17,954 bases of DNA, from the NCBI GenBank assembly GCA_964505585.1, contig CAZDIS010000042.1, forward strand, positions 1 through 17,954, written 5' to 3'. Below, in pieces: positions 7,575 through 14,010 of this stretch. The first letter of the stretch is position 1, and each line of letters starts with the position of its first letter. A model generated the notes under the pieces. The model searched no databases. It was not told the origin of the DNA and saw only the letters and a list, made by a program, of their open reading frames with translations. A program made the position numbers and the translations under genes. The stretch comes from Pelolinea sp964505585 (GTDB lineage: Bacteria > Chloroflexota > Anaerolineae > Anaerolineales > Anaerolineaceae).

Positions 7575-8933
7575 TTACTCAGCTATCGCTGCGCTATAGA
7601 ACTGGGCAAGGTCTTTGATAAATACCATTTCAATATCCCGCGTTGGACCGTTGCGATGCTTGGCAACCATCAAGTCAACCAACGTGGTTGGCGAAGCGTC
7701 ATCTGGAATTTCATCCTTCTTATGGATGAACATAACGATATCCGCGTCTTGTTCCAGACTGCCAGATTCTCTGAGATCAGAAAGCATTGGTTTTTTATCT
7801 GCGCGCTGTTCGACTGCGCGCGAAAGCTGCGCAGCTGCCAGGACTGGAACGTTCAGCTCTCTTGCCAGCGTTTTAAGGTTGCGTGAGATATAAGATACTT
7901 CCTGAACGCGGTTTTCGTTACGCGAATCCCCGGACATCAGCTGAATATAGTCCACAAGGATCAGGTCAATACGATGTTCAAGGTGCAGCCGCCGGCATTT
8001 CGTCCGCATTTGGATCGGCGTCAGGGCAGGTGTGTCATCAAGGAAGATCGGGGCATCTTCCAGTACCCCAACCGCCTGCGTGAACAGATCCCATTCATTA
8101 TCAACAAATTTTGCGGAACGTAGTTTCTGGGTATCTATTCCTGTCTCTTGCGCGATCATACGCTGCACAAGTTGTTCATTTGACATTTCGAGCGAAAACA
8201 TGGCAACATGTTTTTTGTGTTTCATCGCGGCATTTTTCGCGATGGTGAGCAGAAAACCTGTTTTACCTGATGCTGGCCGGCCAGCAATAATCAACAAGTC
8301 AGATTTCTGCAAACCGCCCAATAGTTTATCTAGGTCTGCCAATCCGGTAGGAACACCAAAGATCTCTTCGTTGCGCTGATACAGTTGGGAAACGCGGTCG
8401 TAATAACTATCAACAACCACCTTCATGCTTTGCAAGTCGCGCCGAATTCTGCGCTCGCTTAAATTAAATACAGCTTTTTCCGCAGAATTAATGATGCTTT
8501 CAACGGATTTTTCTGGTTGGTAGGCTAATTTTGCCATCTCATTCGCGGATGCTAACATGCGCCGACGGACAGATGTTTCTTCAACGATCCTTGCGTATGC
8601 CTCTGCATTCAATGAACTCGGTGTCTGATTAACTAACATGAGCAGATAAGCTTGCCCGCCGACTTCTTCCATCTGATTGCGATTTTCCAACTCTTCGCTG
8701 GTCGTCAGAATATCAATTGGGACGCGGTTTTGATGCAGGTGGGTGAATACTTCCCATATCCAGCGATTTCTGATGATATAGAAGAAATCGCCATCAAGGA
8801 TCTGGGCTACATCATAATAAGAATCAGGGTTAATCAGAACGGATCCGAGTACGGCTTCTTCTGCCTGCCGGTTATGCGGCTGAGCCTGGATTGCTTGCGT
8901 TTCTGGTTCTTGAAATACGTTGTTATCTAACAT
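7575..8933 (-). CDS. dnaB: Replicative DNA helicase
   Basis: Hexameric ring helicase that unwinds DNA ahead of the replication fork, 452 residues as expected. The N-terminal primase-interacting domain (about 15-130) shows PHNRQAEEAVLGSVL, typical of DnaB. The RecA-like motor has Walker A GRPASGKT at 218-225 (K224), MFSLEMSNEQL, Walker B ILVDYIQLM with D328, AAAQLSRAVEQR, and SDLRESGSLEQDAD at about 385-398, which holds the arginine-finger region. There is no intein, which is worth noting because dnaB is a frequent intein site. The start lies 8 bases after the bifunctional-nuclease stop without a clear Shine-Dalgarno, so translation is probably coupled. It is the second gene of the operon and is followed by genes for a DnaD-domain protein and its probable loader. 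Confidence 0.98.
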   Translation of the reverse strand: MLDNNVFQEPETQAIQAQPHNRQAEEAVLGSVLINPDSYYDVAQILDGDFFYIIRNRWIWEVFTHLHQNRVPIDILTTSEELENRNQMEEVGGQAYLLMLVNQTPSSLNAEAYARIVEETSVRRRMLASANEMAKLAYQPEKSVESIINSAEKAVFNLSERRIRRDLQSMKVVVDSYYDRVSQLYQRNEEIFGVPTGLADLDKLLGGLQKSDLLIIAGRPASGKTGFLLTIAKNAAMKHKKHVAMFSLEMSNEQLVQRMIAQETGIDTQKLRSAKFVDNEWDLFTQAVGVLEDAPIFLDDTPALTPIQMRTKCRRLHLEHRIDLILVDYIQLMSGDSRNENRVQEVSYISRNLKTLARELNVPVLAAAQLSRAVEQRADKKPMLSDLRESGSLEQDADIVMFIHKKDEIPDDASPTTLVDLMVAKHRNGPTRDIEMVFIKDLAQFYSAAIAE

Positions 8934-8941
8934 GTCGCCGA

Positions 8942-9532
8942 TTACTCATCATTTTCTTTGTCATCCGACTTCTGCTGGTCCTCGTTTTGATCCTCTTCCC
9001 CCAATTCTTTGCTGGATAAATAATCCGCGAAGATCGAAAGGCGATCTTTATTTGATGGTAGCTGGCTATCTTCGCCTAAATCCAAATCTTCACCCTCTCC
9101 CTGATCTTCGCTCGGGTCAATTTCCTCTGGTATGATCGATGCCTCCTCCATGACTTTATTTGTGACGTAAATCGGTACATGCGCGCGAATCGCGATCGCA
9201 ATGGCGTCAGAAGGGCGGGAATCAAGCTCAACCTCTTTCTTACCGAATTGGATATTTAAAACCCCATAAAAAATATCATCTTTTAGGTCTTTGATGACAG
9301 CATTCAAAATCTTTCCTTTAAGAAGTGTAATCGCGTTTTTTACAAGATCGTGGGTTTGTGGACGTGAAATTTCGACTTCTTGCAGTGCGATAGTAATCGC
9401 TTCAGATTCATAAGGACCGATCCAAATTGGTAAATAGCGGTCAGCGTCTGCTTGTTTTAACACAATAATGCGCTGTTGGTTGGTAAGGCTTACCCGCAAA
9501 CTATCAACTTTGACTTCTATGAGATCGGACAT
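8942..9532 (-). CDS. Bifunctional nuclease family protein (BFN, DUF151)
   Basis: The DUF151/BFN fold occupies residues 1 to about 135: LPIWIGPYESEAITIAL, RPQTHDLVKNAI, and VELDSRPSDAIAIAIRAHVPIYV are the family's conserved blocks. Plant and bacterial members have been reported to have nuclease activity, but the cellular role is poorly settled. The last 60 residues form an acidic, probably disordered tail (runs of E and D, with DRLSIFADYLSS embedded), longer than the bare domain. A GGAGG ribosome site sits just before the ATG. It is the first gene of the dnaB operon and is divergent from the OmpR-type regulator. Being transcribed with dnaB suggests a link to DNA metabolism, but that is inference. 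Confidence 0.88.
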   Translation of the reverse strand: MSDLIEVKVDSLRVSLTNQQRIIVLKQADADRYLPIWIGPYESEAITIALQEVEISRPQTHDLVKNAITLLKGKILNAVIKDLKDDIFYGVLNIQFGKKEVELDSRPSDAIAIAIRAHVPIYVTNKVMEEASIIPEEIDPSEDQGEGEDLDLGEDSQLPSNKDRLSIFADYLSSKELGEEDQNEDQQKSDDKENDE

Positions 9533-9721
9533 TGCTTCCTCCGCTGGATAATAATTTTAGCATGCTGCTTTGGATTACCTTAAAGAATTTCGAATTTTAA
9601 GTTAAGGTATAATATTGCATGTTTGGGTTTTTTAAGGTAAGCAACTATATCATCGCAAGTGGGTTATTAGCAATAGCAATTGACCAAAATAGAAAAGCCA
9701 ATTTTTGTTTAAATTTATCGC
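9533..9721. promoter_or_regulatory. Divergent promoter region of the replication operon and the OmpR-type regulator
   Basis: This 189-base non-coding gap holds promoters for both directions. For the regulator, TATAAT at 9608-9613 is a perfect -10 without a good -35, giving a leader of about 100 bases with no clear ribosome site before ATG 9722. For the nuclease-dnaB operon the minus strand shows TGC followed by TAAAAT (-10 at 9559-9554), an extended -10, with a short leader containing GGAGG. Three copies of TTAAGGTA lie around these elements and are listed separately. No RNA gene is apparent. Confidence 0.45.
9575..9640. repeat. Three TTAAGGTA boxes, candidate operator
   Basis: TTACCTTAAA at 9575-9584 is the exact reverse complement of TTTAAGGTAA at 9631-9640, and a middle copy TTAAGGTA lies at 9602-9609. 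The middle copy overlaps the regulator's TATAAT, the third falls just after its likely transcription start, and the first covers the -35 position of the nuclease-dnaB promoter. The second and third copies are 30 bases apart, about three helical turns. The arrangement suits a regulator, plausibly the adjacent OmpR-type protein, repressing its own promoter and acting on the replication operon. The repeats are visible; the binding protein is inference. Confidence 0.5.
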
Positions 9722-10420
9722 ATGAGCTACCAAATCTTATTAATTGAAGGAAGGCGTGTTGACCGACCGTCGTATATGGCCGGTTTAAATAAGAAAGGAT
9801 TCTCGGTAGTTTCAACACCCACCGGAAGCAGTGCCGTCTCGAAGCTCAAGGACATGAGGCCAGATGCGATCATAATCGACGCGGCTTCTATGCGCACAAC
9901 CGGTACGCGTATTTGTAAGTCTATAAAAAAAGTTACTGGTGAAGAAATTCCGATCATACTTATACTGGCGGAAAACGCTAAAAAGGTTAGCAAAGATAGC
10001 GCCCATGAAATCTTATACCTTCCTTTCACTCTACAAAAGTTATTAAACCGTCTTCGGCCGTATATGGGGATGAGCAATAATAAACGATTATCCTGCGGTC
10101 CGATAGAATTAGATCTCAAACAGCGCTGGGTGATTTGTGGTGAAAAATGTACAAGACTGACACCGCGATTATTTACCCTGATGGAATCGTTTATGCGCAA
10201 TCCAGGTAAAGTCCTTTTGCGGGAAGATCTATTCCGAACGCTCTGGGAAACAGAATACCTCGGGGATACAAGATCCCTGGATGTGCATATCAGTTGGCTA
10301 CGAAAAGCAGTTGAAGAAGACCCGCGCCATCCGCAATACATAAAAACAGAACGCGGTATCGGTTACCGCCTTGAGGTAGAAAAACCAAAAAGACCCAAGC
10401 GAAGGTCAAGAAAAAAATAA
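9722..10420 (+). CDS. OmpR-family DNA-binding regulator with a degenerate receiver domain
   Basis: 232 residues: an N-terminal receiver-like domain (1-115) and a C-terminal winged helix (about 125-218) with LTPRLFTLMESFMRNPGKVLLREDL, recognition helix DTRSLDVHISWLRKAVE, and the RGIGYRLE wing, all typical of OmpR/PhoB regulators. The receiver is abnormal. The phosphoacceptor position is still aspartate (D53), but the Mg-binding acid pair is E9-G10, the conserved Thr/Ser is L82, and the essential lysine before PF is L100. Phosphorylation signalling is therefore doubtful, and it may act as a pseudo-receiver regulator. No histidine kinase is adjacent. The last 13 residues are Lys/Arg-rich and may add DNA affinity. 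ATG 9722 is the only ATG start possible, because a stop codon lies four codons upstream; it lacks an evident ribosome site. Probably autoregulated through the nearby boxes. Confidence 0.88.
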   Translation: MSYQILLIEGRRVDRPSYMAGLNKKGFSVVSTPTGSSAVSKLKDMRPDAIIIDAASMRTTGTRICKSIKKVTGEEIPIILILAENAKKVSKDSAHEILYLPFTLQKLLNRLRPYMGMSNNKRLSCGPIELDLKQRWVICGEKCTRLTPRLFTLMESFMRNPGKVLLREDLFRTLWETEYLGDTRSLDVHISWLRKAVEEDPRHPQYIKTERGIGYRLEVEKPKRPKRRSRKK

Positions 10421-10440
10421 AAGCCCAAAGGGCTTTTTTA
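10419..10440. terminator. Bidirectional intrinsic terminator between convergent genes
   Basis: AAAAGCCC at 10419-10426 pairs perfectly with GGGCTTTT at 10430-10437 around an AAA loop, with a T-run on the plus strand and, read the other way, TTTTATTTTTTT. It overlaps the last bases of the regulator and sits next to the stop of the decarboxylase beta subunit, so it can end both transcripts. Confidence 0.85.
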
Positions 10441-11565
10441 TATCTTGTTTAAGACCAGGGATAAAAGCAACCCACCAGCAATGACAGAACCTAATTGTCC
10501 GGCTGTATTCGACCCCATGGCGTGCATGAGGATGAAATTCTCAAAATCTTCTTCCTGTGCCATTTTCGCTGAGAGGCGGCCTGCCATTGGAAATGCGCTG
10601 ATACCACATGCGCCAATTAGTGGATTGATCTTTCCACCGGAGATGAATGCCATCAATTTGCCAAAGAGCAATCCGGCGACTGTGTCCATAATAAATGCCA
10701 TTAATCCAAGCCCCAGGATAAGAAGTGTATCAAGCCGCAGAAAACTATCCGCGGTCATGGTCGCCCCGATCGTCAGGCCAAGAAAAAGGGTGGAAATATT
10801 GATGATCTCGTTTTGCGCGGACGCGTTAAGGCGTTCGACAACGCCAGCTTCTTTTAACAGATTTCCAAGCATTAACGCTGCGATGAGCGGGGCAGCATCA
10901 GGCGCGAGGATACTGATAAGAATCGTCACCAGGATTGGGAAAATGATCAGCGCTTTTTTACTGACTTCTCTCGGCGCGTATTCCATACGAATCGCTCGTT
11001 CTTTCCTGGTTGTTAATAATTTCATAACCGGCGGCTGAATGATAGGGATCAGGCTCATATAAGAATATGCCGCAACCGCGATTGGCGCTAGCATGTGCGG
11101 TGCGAGCTTTCCCGCGACAAAGATCGCTGTAGGCCCATCGATCGCGCCAATTACACCGATTGAAGCAGCTTCCTGGAGGGAAAATCCAAGCGCAGTTGCG
11201 ACCAGGAGGGTGCCATAGATGCCAAATTGACCGGCTGCCCCGAGCAGCGCTAGATAAGGTTGCGAGAGCAGCGGGCTGAAATCGATCATGCCGCCTACAC
11301 CGATGAAAATAAGCAATGGAAATATTTCCGACTCTATCCCCGCGCGGTAAAGCACAGAAAGGAATCCGTCTCCATCAGGAGAAGCCGCCATCCCGAGGTT
11401 GGCAAGCACACACCCAAATCCTATTGGCAGCAGTAGAACGGGTTCGTATTCTTTGACAATTGCCAGGTAAATGAGAATCAATCCAACAACGATCATGACT
11501 AAATCCTGCCACCCAAGCTGCAGGAAATTAGCAAAAAGACCGGATGGTATCAGTCCCGGACCCAT
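10438..11565 (-). CDS. mmdB: Na+-translocating acyl-CoA decarboxylase beta subunit (MmdB/OadB/GcdB family)
   Basis: Integral membrane subunit, 375 residues with many hydrophobic helices, that couples decarboxylation of carboxybiotin to export of Na+. Family signatures are all present: GVGGMIDFSPLLSQP at about 89-103, GAIDGPTAIFVAGKLAP with D143 (equivalent to the essential aspartate of OadB), AAYSYMSLIPIIQPP, INPLIGACGISAFPMAGR, and MHAMGSNTAGQLGSVIAGG near the C-terminus, which includes the conserved NxxG/S ion-pathway residues. The N-terminal pre-sequence is short. GGAGG precedes the ATG, and the start overlaps the stop of the biotin-carrier gene by one base. Last gene of the decarboxylase operon, ended by the strong terminator. 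The symbol reflects the carboxyltransferase partner; oxaloacetate and glutaconyl-CoA pumps share this subunit. Confidence 0.92.
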   Translation of the reverse strand: MGPGLIPSGLFANFLQLGWQDLVMIVVGLILIYLAIVKEYEPVLLLPIGFGCVLANLGMAASPDGDGFLSVLYRAGIESEIFPLLIFIGVGGMIDFSPLLSQPYLALLGAAGQFGIYGTLLVATALGFSLQEAASIGVIGAIDGPTAIFVAGKLAPHMLAPIAVAAYSYMSLIPIIQPPVMKLLTTRKERAIRMEYAPREVSKKALIIFPILVTILISILAPDAAPLIAALMLGNLLKEAGVVERLNASAQNEIINISTLFLGLTIGATMTADSFLRLDTLLILGLGLMAFIMDTVAGLLFGKLMAFISGGKINPLIGACGISAFPMAGRLSAKMAQEEDFENFILMHAMGSNTAGQLGSVIAGGLLLSLVLNKI

Positions 11566-12021
11566 TAGGAGTTTTCCTCCGTCTCAAATTCAATTAACAA
11601 TTGGCTTTGGTGGACATGCTCTCCAATATTTACGAGAACGGTTTTGATAATCCCATCCCTGCCTGCGCGAATCGCATTTTTCATCTTCATCGCTTCTAAT
11701 ACACATAATTCCTGTCCGAAAACGACTTGGTCACCGGGTTTAGCTTCNNNNNNNNNNAACAACTACACCCGGTATGGGGGCTGCCACCGTTGTTGTGTTT
11801 GCCCCCGCTCGTGGGTTAGCGTGTGTGGAGCCATTAGTTTGTGTTAACTGCGGGATGGGAACGGTAGTTTTTGCGCTTTCCAGTGGAATCAGTGAGGATG
11901 AGGTCTCTTCAGGCATGACCCTAAATTTCTCTCCATTCACTATTGCAATGACAGGCCGACATTTAATATCCTCAATCTCAACCTGATATTTTTTACCTTC
12001 GATGATTACCGATATTTTCAT
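11565..12021 (-). CDS. mmdC: Biotin carboxyl carrier subunit of the decarboxylase, interrupted by an assembly gap
   Basis: Mobile carrier that shuttles CO2 on biotin from the carboxyltransferase to the beta subunit. The N-terminal about 60 residues and a Pro/Ala/Thr-rich linker (IPQLTQTNGSTHANPRAG) lead into the biotinyl domain: APIPGVVV, then ten N, then EAKPGDQVVFGQELCVLEAMKMKN with the biotinylated lysine encoded at 11685-11687. The two halves lie in frames that differ by one base, but the N run (11748-11757) is exactly where they meet, and a gap of 6 or 9 bases would restore one frame of about 150 residues. Six fits the usual domain spacing best. I therefore treat it as one intact gene. 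AAGGAAGG precedes the ATG, which overlaps the upstream gene by 4 bases. Confidence 0.88.
11748..11757. other. Run of ten N (assembly gap)
   Basis: Ten undetermined bases lie inside the biotinyl domain of the carrier subunit. A length of 10 is a common placeholder, and it is inconsistent with the reading frame on either side, so the true length is probably different. Confidence 0.98.
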
Positions 12022-12356
12022 TTATCCTTCCTTTTCAGAGAAACTGCATGGGGAAGGTTGTTAAGCTGGCGGAATCGGTTCGCTATTTGCCACGCAGCCA
12101 GGGTCTTCCCGCTTTGATCTACCGAAGTCTGCAATGGTGAATTGAGCAATGCAATCGACACTGCAATAGCCGCAGCCACACGCCTATGCTCAGATTCAAT
12201 TTCTAAATTTACAAAAGTATTCGATTGTTTTTCACCACTTGCTTTCTTTTTCTCTGCGGTGATCTTTACCAATGCATCCATCAAAAACCAAAGCAGAATC
12301 AGGCCGATAACAACCAATCCTGCACCAAGTAAAGATATCCAAATTACTTCTTTCAT
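12018..12356 (-). CDS. mmdD: Decarboxylase gamma/delta subunit, OadG-like membrane anchor
   Basis: Small 112-residue protein with one N-terminal transmembrane segment (about residues 5-27, ISLLGAGLVVIGLILLWFLM) followed by a charged, Lys-rich cytoplasmic part. This is the layout of OadG/MmdD, which anchors the soluble carboxyltransferase to the membrane complex and stabilises it. Sequence similarity in this family is low, so the call leans on topology, size and position between the carboxyltransferase and biotin-carrier genes, the same order as in Veillonella mmd operons. AAGGA lies 6 bases before the ATG, nine bases after the upstream stop, and the 3' end overlaps the carrier gene by ATGA. 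The segment AHRRVAAAIAVSIALL-like (EHRRVAAAIAVSIALL) is a second mildly hydrophobic stretch also seen in such subunits. Confidence 0.8.
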   Translation of the reverse strand: MKEVIWISLLGAGLVVIGLILLWFLMDALVKITAEKKKASGEKQSNTFVNLEIESEHRRVAAAIAVSIALLNSPLQTSVDQSGKTLAAWQIANRFRQLNNLPHAVSLKRKDK

Positions 12357-12365
12357 TAAAAGTCC

Positions 12366-13907
12366 TTATACTGGTGAATTGCCATGTTTCTTAGCGGGAT
12401 TTAACACGTGTTTTTCCTGAATCAGCGATAAGGCACTGATTATCTTTTTACGGGTATCGGCAGGGAAGATAACTTCGTCTATAATGCCAGCTTTGGCGGC
12501 TTTATAGGGGGTAAGAAAATCCGCTTTGTACGCGCTTATTTTTTGCTGGCGCATTTCAGCAGGATCCTCAGCGCTTTTAATATCTCTGTGGTGAAGAATA
12601 TTTACCGCGCCCTCCGCACCCATGACTGCGATCTGTGCAGTAGGCCAAGCGTAGGTGATATCTGTCCCCAGGTACTTACTGCTCATTACGATATAAGCGC
12701 CACCAAACGCACGCCGGGTTACAACGCTGACCTTTGGTACGGTTGCTTCTGAATAAGCGTAGAGAACCTTTGCGCCATGGCGGATGATTCCTTTATGTTC
12801 CTGATCAATGCCTGGCAAGAAACCGGGTGAATCGACGAAAGTAACCAGGGGAATATTGAAACAATCGCAAAATCGCACAAATCGGGCAATCTTATCTGCC
12901 GCGTCGATATCAATGATGCCAGCTATTGCGCTGGGCTCCTGAGCCACAATACCAACAGATTGGCCATTGAAACGCGCAAAACCAACGATCGCATTGGGCG
13001 CAAAGGATGGTTGAAGTTCAAAGAATGATCCCAAGTCGACAACCTGCTGGATCACCTCATGCATGACATATGGTTTTTTATCATCTTCAGGAACAATGGT
13101 ATCCAGTGCCGTGTCAGGACGTGCCGGGTCATCCTCTGGAGTGATTGCTGGAGGGTTCTCTGTGTTATTTGAAGGGATATAAGCGAGTAATTTTCGGCAA
13201 TACGCAATGGCATCTTTTTCGCTTGCGGCACTTAATGATGCGACTCCGCTAGTTGAACTGTGCACCCGCGCACCACCGAGATTTTCAAAATCAATCTCTT
13301 CACCAGTTATTTCTTTGATCACGTTCGGACCCGTGATGAACATATACGAGCTCTTATCTGTCATGATGATAAAATCGGTCAGCGCTGGTGAATATGCGGC
13401 ACCGCCTGCGCACGGGCCGAGAATCAAGCTGATCTGCGGGACAAGCCCGGAGTATAAGGTGTTTCGCCGGAAAATCTCTGCATAACCCTTTAGGCTATGA
13501 ACCCCTTCCTGGATCCTTGCGCCGCCGGAATCGATCAATCCGATGATCGGCGCGCCATTTTGGGCGGCCAGATCCATCACGCGGCAAATTTTGTGGCTTT
13601 GCATCTCACCCAATGAACCCCCCATCACTGTGAAATCCTGCGCGTAGACGAATACTTTGCGGCCATTAATCAAACCGTAGCCAGAAACAACTCCATTCCC
13701 CATCACATCGATATTTTCCCTGGAAGCCACATCCTGGGTGACAAAGGGTTCGATCTCATTAAAAATCCCATTATCAAGCAGGGCTTCAAGCCTTTCTCGG
13801 GCAGTCATCTTGCCTTTGGCATGCTGTTTTTCGATCCTTTTTTCACCTCCGCCTAATTTGGAGGCTGCGACATAATCAGATAATTTCTTGTTGTCCCGTT
13901 CACCCAT
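12366..13907 (-). CDS. mmdA: Methylmalonyl-CoA decarboxylase alpha subunit (acyl-CoA carboxyltransferase family)
   Basis: Cytosolic carboxyltransferase that moves the carboxyl group of an acyl-CoA, probably methylmalonyl-CoA, to biotin on the carrier subunit. 513 residues from this start, matching MmdA/PccB length. N-terminal half has GKMTARERLEALLD, GGSLGEMQSHKICRVMDLA, DSGGARIQEGV and LGPCAGGAAYSPALTD with the oxyanion glycines; C-terminal half has FVDSPGFLPGIDQEHKGIIRHGAK, TRRAFGGAYIVM and YAWPTAQIAVMGAEGAV. It is the acyl-CoA type, not the HMGL-like type of oxaloacetate decarboxylase. No biotin carboxylase gene is nearby, which favours a decarboxylase over a propionyl-CoA carboxylase. I chose ATG 13907 since AAGGAAAG precedes it and homologues start here; the 29 upstream in-frame codons look like AT-rich leader. 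Confidence 0.9.
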   Translation of the reverse strand: MGERDNKKLSDYVAASKLGGGEKRIEKQHAKGKMTARERLEALLDNGIFNEIEPFVTQDVASRENIDVMGNGVVSGYGLINGRKVFVYAQDFTVMGGSLGEMQSHKICRVMDLAAQNGAPIIGLIDSGGARIQEGVHSLKGYAEIFRRNTLYSGLVPQISLILGPCAGGAAYSPALTDFIIMTDKSSYMFITGPNVIKEITGEEIDFENLGGARVHSSTSGVASLSAASEKDAIAYCRKLLAYIPSNNTENPPAITPEDDPARPDTALDTIVPEDDKKPYVMHEVIQQVVDLGSFFELQPSFAPNAIVGFARFNGQSVGIVAQEPSAIAGIIDIDAADKIARFVRFCDCFNIPLVTFVDSPGFLPGIDQEHKGIIRHGAKVLYAYSEATVPKVSVVTRRAFGGAYIVMSSKYLGTDITYAWPTAQIAVMGAEGAVNILHHRDIKSAEDPAEMRQQKISAYKADFLTPYKAAKAGIIDEVIFPADTRKKIISALSLIQEKHVLNPAKKHGNSPV

Positions 13908-14010
13908 AAGCACTTCTTTCCTTAATTGTTCTATTTTAATTGAGATTGCCGAATATTTTTTATGATATTCATTATTATGACATAATGATGACATTCATCA
14001 AAAAGAATGA
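13908..14010 (-). promoter_or_regulatory. Promoter and long palindrome upstream of the decarboxylase operon
   Basis: On the minus strand TTGATG (14001-13996) and CATAAT (13979-13974) form a promoter with a 16-base spacer. A 21-base near-perfect palindrome at 13970-13990, half-site CATTATTATG mirrored by CATAATGATG around a central A, with only one mismatched pair, covers the -10 and much of the spacer, the classic place for a repressor. A second small inverted repeat GAATAT/ATATTC (13951-13956 and 13965-13970) lies in the leader. The binding factor is unknown. Confidence 0.5.

Noticed and set aside
9727..10341. 204-codon open frame antisense to the OmpR-type regulator
   Set aside because: It lies wholly opposite a gene with clear winged-helix motifs, resembles no family, and has no ribosome site.
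10445..11038. 197-codon plus-strand open frame within the beta-subunit gene
   Set aside because: Shadow of a highly conserved membrane protein gene on the other strand; no family features of its own.
11565..12021. Frameshifted biotin-carrier pseudogene
   Set aside because: The frame change coincides exactly with the N run, so it is explained by gap-length error rather than mutation.
13970..13990. Fur-type iron box
   Set aside because: The AT-rich ATAATG content is reminiscent, but the half-site spacing differs from the Fur consensus and the gene context is not iron-related, so the binding protein is left open.
13908..13994. Longer mmdA start adding 29 residues
   Set aside because: The extension is AT-rich, overlaps the promoter and palindrome, and does not resemble the family's N-terminus; ATG 13907 has a ribosome site.
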